Origin: Seonamhaeicola sp. ML3
Lineage (GTDB): Bacteria > Bacteroidota > Bacteroidia > Flavobacteriales > Flavobacteriaceae
Reading direction: 5' to 3'
DNA: 64,000 nt
NCBI RefSeq assembly: GCF_023273855.1
Contig: NZ_CP096884.1
Coordinates: 434,001-498,000 of the forward strand
The translations under genes and the position numbers were made by a program. Under the pieces are notes generated by a model that was given only the letters and a program-made list of their open reading frames with translations, searched no databases and had not been told where the DNA came from. Shown one piece after another: positions 9,182-17,049 of this stretch (the first letter of the stretch is position 1; each line of letters opens with the position of its first letter).

Positions 9182-10646
9182 AAATCGATTCCCTTGGGAT
9201 AGCCTTTAAAATTTCTAGTACAAACCTCCAATATTTTTTAACTGAAGATATTTGAGCGCGTTCATCAGGAGAATGTGCGCCTTTAATATTTGGCCCAAAA
9301 CTGATCATATCCATATCTGGGTAGTTTGTTCCTAAAATACCACATTCTAAGCCAGCATGGCAAGCTGCAACACGAGGTTTTTCGCCGTTTAACGCTTCAT
9401 AAAGTTTTGTCATTACCTTAAGAATTTCAGAATCCATATTTGGCGTCCACCCAGGATAATCCCCAGAAAATTCTACCTCACAACCTGTTAGTTCAAAAGT
9501 AGCCCTTAAGGTATTGGCTAAATCCATTTTAGCACTTTCAACAGAAGAGCGAGTTAGACAAGCAATTTTGATAGTTCCATCTTTAATCAACACACGAGCA
9601 AGATTATTAGAAGTTTCAACTAAATCCGGAATATCTGCACTCATCCTGTAAACCCCATTCTGTGTGGCATATAGGGCCCTAGTCACCCCTTCTTGAACAC
9701 CTAAATCTATTATCATTTTAGGAGCATCGCACTTAGACACTACAACATCTAAATCAGGTTCGGTTGTTTTTAATTCTTTTCTAATAGTATTAGATAGCAT
9801 TGCCATTTCTAATAAAAAAGCATCTTCATGAATGGCATCAATGGCAATTAGAGCTTTACTTTCTCGTGGAATGGCGTTACGAAGTCCGCCACCATCAATT
9901 TCAGAAATTCTTAGTCCAAAATTCTCAAAACCGTCAAACAGTAAACGGTTCATGATTTTATTGGCGTTACCCAAACCTTCATGAATTTGCATGCCCGAAT
10001 GCCCTCCTTGCAGCCCCTTCACTTCAATTGTAAAACCTATTTTAAACTCTGGTGTTTTTTCTTCGTTATAAGCACGAGTGGCAGTAACATCAATTCCTCC
10101 TGCACAGCCCACACCTATTTCATCGTCTTCTTCAGTATCTAAATTCAATAGGATTCCACCTTCTAAAAGACCGCCCTTTAATCCCATAGCACCAGTCATA
10201 CCGGTTTCTTCATCTATAGTAAACAAGGCTTCAATCGCAGGATGTTCAATCTCATTGCTCTCTAAAATCGCCATAATGGTTGCAACACCCAAACCATTGT
10301 CTGCACCTAAGGTTGTTCCTTTTGCGTAAACCCAGTCACCATCTACATACATTTCAATACCTTGAGTCTCAAAATCAAAAACGGTATCGCTATTTTTTTG
10401 GTGAACCATATCCAAATGCGACTGCATAACTACTGTTGTTCTATCTTCAAAACCTACTGTCGCTGGTTTTTTTATGATTACATTACCTACTTTATCGACC
10501 AAAGTTTCTAAACCTAGGTTTTCTCCAAAAGTTTTCATGAAATTAATAACCCGCGCTTCTTTCTTCGAAGCTCTGGGCACAGCGTTTAAATCTGCAAACT
10601 TATTCCAAAGCTGTTTAGGCTCTAATTGTCTTATTTCTGTATTCAT
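9180..10646 (-). CDS. pepD: Aminoacyl-histidine dipeptidase (cytosolic Xaa-His dipeptidase)
   Basis: This M20-family metallopeptidase cleaves unspecific dipeptides such as Xaa-His. The 488 residues include the first metal motif MQSHLDMVHQ, TTLGADNGLGVATIMAILE, the catalytic FTIDEETGMTGAMGL, and a late CHAGLECGILG with FGPNIKGAHSPDERA. The order and length match PepD. It is followed on the same strand by no other gene and is preceded 13 bp upstream by a small secreted protein gene. Confidence 0.95.
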   Translation of the reverse strand: MNTEIRQLEPKQLWNKFADLNAVPRASKKEARVINFMKTFGENLGLETLVDKVGNVIIKKPATVGFEDRTTVVMQSHLDMVHQKNSDTVFDFETQGIEMYVDGDWVYAKGTTLGADNGLGVATIMAILESNEIEHPAIEALFTIDEETGMTGAMGLKGGLLEGGILLNLDTEEDDEIGVGCAGGIDVTATRAYNEEKTPEFKIGFTIEVKGLQGGHSGMQIHEGLGNANKIMNRLLFDGFENFGLRISEIDGGGLRNAIPRESKALIAIDAIHEDAFLLEMAMLSNTIRKELKTTEPDLDVVVSKCDAPKMIIDLGVQEGVTRALYATQNGVYRMSADIPDLVETSNNLARVLIKDGTIKIACLTRSSVESAKMDLANTLRATFELTGCEVEFSGDYPGWTPNMDSEILKVMTKLYEALNGEKPRVAACHAGLECGILGTNYPDMDMISFGPNIKGAHSPDERAQISSVKKYWRFVLEILKAIPRESI

Positions 10647-10659
10647 TTTAGTTTTTATT

Positions 10660-11166
10660 TTAAAGCTCTTCTTTTTTTGCAGCTTTCAAAATCATATTGC
10701 ATACTTTTAAATAGGTCTGCAACTGCCTTTCTTCCGTATTACTTGAAGGCGACCAAGCATTTAATGAAATTGAACTCATACTATCTCCATATGTTAACTG
10801 ACATTCGTAACCATCGACCCCTATTCTATTTTCAAATTTCACAAAACTGTCAATATCTATGGAATGAATCAGTTTTTCAATTTGACTATATTCGTCTTTT
10901 GAAATCTTAATCCTGAAATCTGGTTTTACAGAAGTTTCTTTATCAGCATCTGTGGTCCATACAAATATCTCAGATTTTTTAGGTTCTGGACGATTGAATA
11001 TAGTTATGTGCACTTCTTTATCTATAATCTTCCTGCTATGTCTTACCAGAAGTTCAATCTTGGTAAATATGTTTTTATCCTGTGTTGTGCCATTTTGACC
11101 AATAGTAATATTGGATATCAAAATGAGAACAATAATCATAACTTTATTTATAATTTTCATGGACAA
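10660..11166 (-). CDS. Hypothetical secreted protein
   Basis: The 168-residue protein has a hydrophobic N-terminal segment ending around ISNITIGQ, consistent with a signal peptide. A mixed polar domain follows, with IELLVRHSRKIIDKEVHITIF and VDGYECQLTYGDSMSSISLNAWSPSS. The start could be M1 or M3. I do not recognise the family. It lies directly upstream of pepD with a 13-bp gap, so the two may be cotranscribed. Confidence 0.65.
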   Translation of the reverse strand: MSMKIINKVMIIVLILISNITIGQNGTTQDKNIFTKIELLVRHSRKIIDKEVHITIFNRPEPKKSEIFVWTTDADKETSVKPDFRIKISKDEYSQIEKLIHSIDIDSFVKFENRIGVDGYECQLTYGDSMSSISLNAWSPSSNTEERQLQTYLKVCNMILKAAKKEEL

Positions 11167-11238
11167 AAAGAGTTTTAGGTATTATAAAAGTACATAAAAT
11201 GAACTGGTATACAACTTATCAATAGACACAATTTTTAT

Positions 11239-11246
11239 TACTTTTG
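11239..11246 (+). promoter_or_regulatory. Promoter -7 box (TACTTTTG)
   Basis: TACTTTTG fits TAnnTTTG and lies 4 bp before the ATG at 11251, implying a very short or leaderless message. Confidence 0.45.
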
Positions 11247-11250
11247 ATTT

Positions 11251-12321
11251 ATGCTGAAAAACAAAAAACTACTCTTAGCACTAAGCCTTATTCCACAATA
11301 TGTATTGGTTGTTTTGCTATCTAAAAACCCAGAATTTATAGAATCTTTCTACAGCAATGGAATATATGTTTATGTTTCTAAGTTATTTAGATTCATGTTA
11401 GGATGGCTGCCCTTTTCTTTTGGAGACCTAGTCTACGGTTTAGCTATCATCTATATTATGAGGTGGTTGATAATACATCGCAAACGCATAATTAAAGACA
11501 CTATAAATTGGTTAGTTGATATAGTAGCAGCTGCTGCAATCTTGTATTTTACCTTTCATCTGTTTTGGGGATTAAATTATTATAGATTACCTCTACACGA
11601 AAGCCTAAACTTAGACCATAAGTATACTACAGAACAGTTAGTGGCTACGACAAACAAACTTATTGAACATACTAACACCTTACACGCTAAAATAAAACAA
11701 AACGATACGGTTAAGGTTACACTACCCTATTCTAAAAGTGAAATCTTTAAGAAAACACCCGAGGGCTATGATAATTTAAAAGCTATTTTTCCACATTTAG
11801 AATACGCGCCCAAGAGCATTAAAAAATCTTTATTTAGCTACCCTTTAACTTATATGGGGTTTAGCGGGTATTTGAATCCACTGACTAATGAATCTCAAGT
11901 TAACGGGGTAATGCCCTTAATAAAAATCCCCACAACTACGGCTCATGAAATGGCGCATCAATTGGGTTATGCCGCAGAAAACGAAGCAAATTTTCTTGGT
12001 TTTCTGGCTTCCATTCATAATGATGATATTTACTTTAAATACTGTGGTTACACCTTCGGATTACGTTATTGTTTAAACGAAATTTACAGGCGTGATGAAG
12101 CACTTTTTAAAGAAATCATAAAAACTATAAACAAAGGCGTTTTAAAAAACTATGAAGAGGTTCGTTTATTTTGGGAAGCCCAAGAAAACCCCATCGAACC
12201 GTTTTTTAAAATATTCTATGGCAGCTATTTAAAAGCCAATAACCAAAGCAAGGGCATGAACAGTTACAATTATGTTGTGGCGCTATTAGTGAATTACATT
12301 GAGACCAATGGCTTAGATTAA
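11251..12321 (+). CDS. DUF3810 family membrane protein with zinc-protease-like motif
   Basis: This 356-residue protein has three hydrophobic segments in the first 115 residues and then a soluble domain containing TTAHEMAHQLGYAAENEANFLGFLAS. The HExxH plus downstream ENEAN arrangement resembles a gluzincin metal site, and this layout is typical of the DUF3810 family of Bacteroidota. Substrate and role are unknown. It lies 8 bp upstream of an RNA methyltransferase gene and probably shares its transcript. Confidence 0.82.
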   Translation: MLKNKKLLLALSLIPQYVLVVLLSKNPEFIESFYSNGIYVYVSKLFRFMLGWLPFSFGDLVYGLAIIYIMRWLIIHRKRIIKDTINWLVDIVAAAAILYFTFHLFWGLNYYRLPLHESLNLDHKYTTEQLVATTNKLIEHTNTLHAKIKQNDTVKVTLPYSKSEIFKKTPEGYDNLKAIFPHLEYAPKSIKKSLFSYPLTYMGFSGYLNPLTNESQVNGVMPLIKIPTTTAHEMAHQLGYAAENEANFLGFLASIHNDDIYFKYCGYTFGLRYCLNEIYRRDEALFKEIIKTINKGVLKNYEEVRLFWEAQENPIEPFFKIFYGSYLKANNQSKGMNSYNYVVALLVNYIETNGLD

Positions 12322-12329
12322 CAATCCAT

Positions 12330-13136
12330 ATGAAGGAAATAACGAGTATACAAAACCCATTTATAAAACAACTTGTTCAATTAAGGGACAAGTCTCGAGA
12401 ACGTAGAAAATCGGGCACCTTTTTGATTGAAGGGCTACGTGAAATTTCATTAGCTATTAAAGGTGGCTATAAACTTGAAACCCTTTTGTTTTATCCAGAT
12501 TTATTCTCACTAGAACAACTAAACGACTTATTTCTTAGCGTAGTCGAAGACCCAATAAACACCATCGAGATTTCAAAAGAAGTATACCAAAAACTTGCTT
12601 ACAGAGAAACTACAGAGGGTATTTTGGTAGTTGCAAAATCTAAGTCTAATTTGCTAGACAAGTTAAGCTTTAAAAATGACTCACCTTTGATTTTAGTTGC
12701 CGAAACTCCTGAAAAACCCGGTAATATAGGCGCTCTTTTAAGAACAGCAGATGCCGCAAATATAGATGCTGTAATTATAGCGAATCCAAAGACCGATTTA
12801 TATAACCCAAACATTATTCGCTCCAGTGTTGGTTGTGTATTCACTAATCAAATAGCAACAGGAACTACCATAGAAATTATTGAATTCTTAAAGGAAAACA
12901 ACATCAATATCTACAGTGCGATTTTACAAGAATCTGTTGAATACCATACTCAAGATTTCACAAAAGCCACGGCTATAGTTGTTGGGACAGAAGCTACTGG
13001 TTTAAGTGAGGATTGGCGGATTAACGCAACTCAAAACATCATTATTCCCATGCAAGGAGAAATAGATTCTATGAATGTTTCGGTTGCCGCAGGAATTCTT
13101 ATTTTTGAGGCCAAGCGCCAGCGTGGTTTTCAATAA
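12330..13136 (+). CDS. SpoU/TrmH-family RNA 2'-O-ribose methyltransferase
   Basis: The 268-residue protein has an N-terminal substrate-binding domain (ITSIQNPFIKQLVQLRDKSRER) and a SPOUT knot domain. The knot motifs are EKPGNIGALLRTADAANID, VVGTEATGLSEDW and IPMQGEIDSMNVSVAAGILIFEA. Such enzymes methylate ribose in rRNA or tRNA using SAM, and the target base cannot be told from sequence. It is the second gene after the DUF3810 gene. Confidence 0.9.
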   Translation: MKEITSIQNPFIKQLVQLRDKSRERRKSGTFLIEGLREISLAIKGGYKLETLLFYPDLFSLEQLNDLFLSVVEDPINTIEISKEVYQKLAYRETTEGILVVAKSKSNLLDKLSFKNDSPLILVAETPEKPGNIGALLRTADAANIDAVIIANPKTDLYNPNIIRSSVGCVFTNQIATGTTIEIIEFLKENNINIYSAILQESVEYHTQDFTKATAIVVGTEATGLSEDWRINATQNIIIPMQGEIDSMNVSVAAGILIFEAKRQRGFQ

Positions 13137-13139
13137 CCT

Positions 13140-13195
13140 GTCATGCTGAACTTGTTTCAGCATCTCAAAAGACCCTGAAACAAGTTCAGGGTGAC
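13140..13195. repeat. REP-like inverted repeat
   Basis: Two arms, 13140-13164 and 13171-13195, share the core CTGAACTTGTTTCAG and its complement, with GTCA and TGAC at the outer ends. It looks like a dispersed palindromic repeat of the kind common between flavobacterial genes. It may act as a bidirectional transcript end. It overlaps a possible GTG start at 13191 for the next gene, which argues for the ATG at 13218 instead. Confidence 0.6.
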
Positions 13196-13217
13196 AACAA
13201 GTAATGCAACAACAAAA

Positions 13218-14450
13218 ATGACCTCAACAACCCTATTTTACATCATCATCGCCATTATAGTAATCAACTTTATAGTAGACAAGGTTCTTGATGCACTAAA
13301 CGCCAAACATTTTAACGACGCCTTGCCAAAAGATTTACACGATGTTTATGATGAGACCGAATACAAAACATCGCAAAACTATAAGACTACCAAATATAAA
13401 TTTGGGATGCTAACCTCAACCTTTTCCATTATACTTACCTTAGGTTTTTTACTTCTAGATGGTTTTGAATTCGTTGACAACATAGCCCGTAGCTTAAGCA
13501 CCAATCCTATTGTTATTGCTTTGATTTTCTTCGGAATCATTATGATTGCTAGCGATATACTCACTACACCATTTTCGTACTACAGCACTTTTGTAATTGA
13601 AGAAAAATTCGGATTCAACAAAACCACCAAAAAGACCTTTGTTTTAGATAAAATAAAAGGCTGGCTAATGTCTGCCGTTTTAGGCGGTGGTATTTTAGCA
13701 TTAATCATTTGGTTTTACAACGCTACCGGTAAAAACTTTTGGTTATATGCATGGGGGCTGGTAACCGTATTTACGGTTTTTATGAATATGTTTTACTCCA
13801 AACTCATTGTGCCACTCTTTAACAAACAAACACCACTGGAAGCAGGTAGTTTAAGAGATAAAATTTCGGCTTATGCTAAAACGGTTGGTTTTAAACTAGA
13901 CAAGATTTTTGTAATTGATGGTTCTAAACGAAGTACTAAAGCCAATGCCTATTTTTCTGGTTTTGGTAGCGAAAAACGAGTAACCCTTTATGATACATTA
14001 ATAAACGATTTGGACGATGAAGAAATCGTTGCTGTACTAGCTCATGAAGTGGGTCATTATAAAAAGAAACATATCATTTTTAATTTAGTAGCTTCTGTTT
14101 TACTTACAGGATTAACACTGTATATCTTATCACTTTTTATTTCGAATCCCATACTATCACAGGCTTTAGGTGTTGAAACAGCAAGTTTTCATATTGGTTT
14201 AATCGCCTTTATGCTACTTTATTCCCCTATTTCTGAAATTACAGGGTTGATCATGAATATTTTTTCAAGAAAGTTTGAATACCAAGCCGATGATTATGCC
14301 AAAAGCACTTACAAAGGCGAACCACTCATTACCAGCCTAAAAAAACTATCCAAAAACAGTCTAAGCAATTTAACGCCTCACCCGGCTTACGTCTTTATGC
14401 ATTACTCACACCCCACGTTGTTGCAACGCATAAAAAATTTAAGGAAGTAA
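13218..14450 (+). CDS. M48 family metalloprotease (Ste24/CAAX protease type)
   Basis: This 410-residue integral membrane protein has several hydrophobic segments, the zinc motif VLAHEVGHYKKKH and the third ligand region FEYQADDYAKS. The gene end LTPHPAYVFMHYSHPTLLQRI is typical of Ste24-type M48 proteases. These act at the inner membrane in protein quality control. The in-frame GTG at 13191 lies inside a palindromic repeat, so I chose the ATG at 13218. Confidence 0.93.
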   Translation: MTSTTLFYIIIAIIVINFIVDKVLDALNAKHFNDALPKDLHDVYDETEYKTSQNYKTTKYKFGMLTSTFSIILTLGFLLLDGFEFVDNIARSLSTNPIVIALIFFGIIMIASDILTTPFSYYSTFVIEEKFGFNKTTKKTFVLDKIKGWLMSAVLGGGILALIIWFYNATGKNFWLYAWGLVTVFTVFMNMFYSKLIVPLFNKQTPLEAGSLRDKISAYAKTVGFKLDKIFVIDGSKRSTKANAYFSGFGSEKRVTLYDTLINDLDDEEIVAVLAHEVGHYKKKHIIFNLVASVLLTGLTLYILSLFISNPILSQALGVETASFHIGLIAFMLLYSPISEITGLIMNIFSRKFEYQADDYAKSTYKGEPLITSLKKLSKNSLSNLTPHPAYVFMHYSHPTLLQRIKNLRK

Positions 14451-14486
14451 GCCCATAATACAAATCATTTCAAAACATATAATAAG

Positions 14487-15854
14487 ATGAATCCCCAATT
14501 AAAACCTACTATTTTTCTCATAGCTCTTATGTTTTGCATGTTAAACTCGTGTAGTAATAACGACACTACGCCACTTTCAGAAGAAGAACCTGATGAAATA
14601 CCAGACCAGTCGGAATTCACAATATATTCAGATCAGGATTATCCAGACATACCTTCATTTGAAATCCCAGATTCAGCTCAAAGGTATATAGGAGGCCCCA
14701 ATGCAGACGATTCCAACAACGGTTCTAAATCGGCACCATGGGCAACATTTGATAAAGGCCTAAGGGAATTGGCTGTATCTAGCAGTTGGTATTGTTTAAA
14801 TCTAGCATCAGATTTAAGTATTGACTCCCCAATAGACACCAAATTTTACGGCCCTGGCCCGGGTACACCCTCGCAATTTGTCTACATAAGAAGCGACCCT
14901 TCGGTTTCCACGCCCATAACATTAACCATAAATGCTAGGGTAGAAATAGACGGACAACAACATTGGCTTTGGTATGGTTTTAAAATGAGAGGTACAGAAG
15001 GTGTAAACATTGGTGATGACCGTCCAACATACCATCATACCATTCGAAATATACAAGGAAACATGAGCGGACAAGGCGGTGATAATCATGGCTTTTTCCA
15101 AGCCCTTAATTACAATGCCAATTACTTTGGGGTTTTTAATTGTGATTTTACTGGCCCAGGCACAACAAACGATGGCATCCATGGAAATACAGCGGCTATT
15201 ATTGCATTCCGTGTTACGCATATGCGTTTAGAAAATAACCGTATAAGTAATACGCCAAGACCGCTTTATTACAAACACTCTAACCAACCTGCTTTCGGGA
15301 CTGCCAGTATTCATATTAGAAATAATTATCATAAAGCAGAAGGTATAGGCGAGTATTGTTTTTTTGCCGGACGCGCCGAAGCTGGTACTTTTGAAATCTC
15401 CAACAATATTTTTGAAGGTTATGTGGAAATCTCTAACGGTGGCGGGTCAGAACAACCCGAAGGACATTTCATTTCCCATAACACCTTTTTGTCTGACTTA
15501 AAAATACAAAATGGCAATGACCCTGTGATTAATGCTACTATTACAAACAATATTATTGCTGGTAAATTCGAAATACTAAGGTATCATAACAACGTAAACA
15601 CGAATACATCGAACTATCAGCTCTATGGTGACCATATTTACTATCAGACTCACAAATACACCTTAGAAGAATGGCAGGCATCTTCTATACCAAGCAATCA
15701 AGACACCAATTCCTTGTCTGGGCAACCCCAGTTTTTAGAAAACCAAGACCCGCCAAAGCATTATGAACTAGCCCCAAATTCTACAGGAAAACAGGCGGCA
15801 AGCGATGGTGAAGATATTGGAGCCAATACTAGCTATGTGGGTGTAAAACAATAA
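14487..15854 (+). CDS. Lipoprotein with right-handed parallel beta-helix-like repeats
   Basis: The signal ends in the lipobox LNSCSN and is followed by an acidic linker (SEEEPDEIPDQ). The body reads YIGGPNADDSNNGSKSAPWATFDKGL, a start common to parallel beta-helix proteins of the pectate-lyase fold. Repeats then follow with strand-turn units such as HMRLENNRISN, SIHIRNNYH, TFEISNNIFEG and ATITNNIIAG. It may bind or cleave a polysaccharide, but no catalytic residues can be assigned. It is a lone gene 36 bp after the M48 protease. Confidence 0.75.
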   Translation: MNPQLKPTIFLIALMFCMLNSCSNNDTTPLSEEEPDEIPDQSEFTIYSDQDYPDIPSFEIPDSAQRYIGGPNADDSNNGSKSAPWATFDKGLRELAVSSSWYCLNLASDLSIDSPIDTKFYGPGPGTPSQFVYIRSDPSVSTPITLTINARVEIDGQQHWLWYGFKMRGTEGVNIGDDRPTYHHTIRNIQGNMSGQGGDNHGFFQALNYNANYFGVFNCDFTGPGTTNDGIHGNTAAIIAFRVTHMRLENNRISNTPRPLYYKHSNQPAFGTASIHIRNNYHKAEGIGEYCFFAGRAEAGTFEISNNIFEGYVEISNGGGSEQPEGHFISHNTFLSDLKIQNGNDPVINATITNNIIAGKFEILRYHNNVNTNTSNYQLYGDHIYYQTHKYTLEEWQASSIPSNQDTNSLSGQPQFLENQDPPKHYELAPNSTGKQAASDGEDIGANTSYVGVKQ

Positions 15855-16047
15855 GTTTTAGGCTCAGTAAACGTAATTTAAAAATATACTTTAGATAATA
15901 AACCTTAGGTGTAGTTAAATGACCTAATTATTGATTTTGTAAAAATTTTCAACTAACTTCGTTTAACAATCGATAAACTTCATTAAAACGGAAGTCTATC
16001 TCCAAGTTGTAATTCATTGCCCTAAAAACCGAAATCAAACCCGAAAA

Positions 16048-16602
16048 ATGAATTTGAAAAGATATTTGATTGACCTAATTACAATTCCCATAATCCTTAT
16101 TTTTTGTTTTGTTAAATTAATTATGAATATTCCTGGCTATGGAGAAATATGCGACCAAGATGCAGGAATGATTTTCATTTCGTTATTAATTTTCGTTCCA
16201 GCTTGTTTTATCTTTTTGATTAGAAACTTCTTTAAAATTTCTAAGAACAAGGGAAATAAAAATAGAAAAACAGCTCTAATAATCTGTATTTCTCTATTGA
16301 TTTTAAGTTTTGGCGGGTTGAATAAATTGATATTTTCCACTTGGTTTGGAAAGTTAAAATTCCAAGCTCGTTCAAGTCAGAATAATATGGTTTTTATAAA
16401 ACTATATGAAAACGGAAAATTTTACAGTGAAGGTTTTTTTAGTTCTTGTTATGAGGAAATCACTGGCACTTATAAAGTTAACAATGACAATTTGAAACTA
16501 AAATACGAAAAAGAATCTGAATTCATATCTAGAGAATATTTAATTAAAGGCAAGGAATTAATAAATTTAAATGAAAAAAAAGACACTCTTTTAATTGAGT
16601 AA
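16048..16602 (+). CDS. Hypothetical membrane protein
   Basis: The 184-residue protein has hydrophobic segments at about residues 9-27, 41-60 and 77-95. A soluble C-terminal domain of about 90 residues follows, with FIKLYENGKFYSEGFFSSCYEEITGTYKV. That pattern resembles small stress or envelope proteins that report a value with a beta-rich domain, but I do not recognise the family. It is followed by an unusual inverted-repeat unit (16634-16755) that looks like the ends found after mobile gene cassettes. Confidence 0.7.
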   Translation: MNLKRYLIDLITIPIILIFCFVKLIMNIPGYGEICDQDAGMIFISLLIFVPACFIFLIRNFFKISKNKGNKNRKTALIICISLLILSFGGLNKLIFSTWFGKLKFQARSSQNNMVFIKLYENGKFYSEGFFSSCYEEITGTYKVNNDNLKLKYEKESEFISREYLIKGKELINLNEKKDTLLIE

Positions 16603-16633
16603 AATTACGAATGAATAAAACAACGAAATTACA

Positions 16634-16755
16634 ACAACGTGTATATTCAATTGCTTGCTTTATGCTTACTTGGGAAAATCCTCGCGGATTTTCCATTCAG
16701 TAATTATTTGCTAAATTTAGTGCTTAAATCACGCAACTGAAACATACACACAACC
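16634..16755. repeat. Nested inverted-repeat unit, attC-like in layout
   Basis: The outer arms are ACAACGTGTATATTCAATTG (from 16634) and GCAACTGAAACATACACACA (from 16733), complementary in blocks (GTGTAT, TTCA, TTGC). In the centre GGAAAATCC (16673-16681) pairs with GGATTTTCC (16686-16694) around TCGC. The unit directly follows a lone hypothetical gene. The layout recalls integron attC sites, but no integron integrase is present in the window. Confidence 0.5.
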
Positions 16756-16885
16756 ATTAAACAAACCACCAAAAAAACACTTGATTTCATCTTAGTCACT
16801 TAATTAGCAAACAAACACGTTAACGATTGAAGCGGCATCCTTTTTTGAAGCGTGAGAAAAAGATATAGCGAAAAGCGTGTTAAAA

Positions 16886-16911
16886 CCTGCCTACCTGCGG
16901 TAGCAGGCAGG
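16886..16911. repeat. CCTGCC palindrome (REP-like)
   Basis: CCTGCCT and AGGCAGG flank ACC-TGC-GGT, giving a GC-rich stem in AT-rich surroundings. It is likely a dispersed palindrome. Confidence 0.5.
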
Positions 16912-16929
16912 CGCCAAATAAAAAAACAT

Positions 16930-16937
16930 TATCTTTG
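16930..16937 (+). promoter_or_regulatory. Promoter -7 box for the DEAD-box helicase (TATCTTTG)
   Basis: TATCTTTG matches the phylum consensus and lies 112 bp before the ATG. This gives an unusually long 5' leader that could carry regulation, as seen for cold-shock helicases. Confidence 0.6.
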
Positions 16938-17049
16938 CCGCTTAAATTCCTCAGGGTGAGGATGTGTTACGGGAAGGTTTAGGTTTAAGTATGTCGGTTC
17001 ACTTCTTTATGTAACACTACATAATACAACTGATTACTTATACTCAAAA

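Larger units (their letters stand above)
16603..17049. other. Intergenic stretch rich in inverted repeats upstream of the helicase gene
   Basis: These 447 bp contain no supported gene. They hold a nested hairpin unit (16634-16755), a CCTGCC palindrome (16886-16911), a promoter box (16930-16937) and a leader of about 110 nt before the helicase ATG. In that leader GTGTTAC (16964-16970) can pair with GTAACAC (17011-17017). Confidence 0.6.

Noticed and set aside
16634-16755. Insertion sequence end
   Set aside because: No transposase is present, and the nested symmetry differs from simple terminal inverted repeats.
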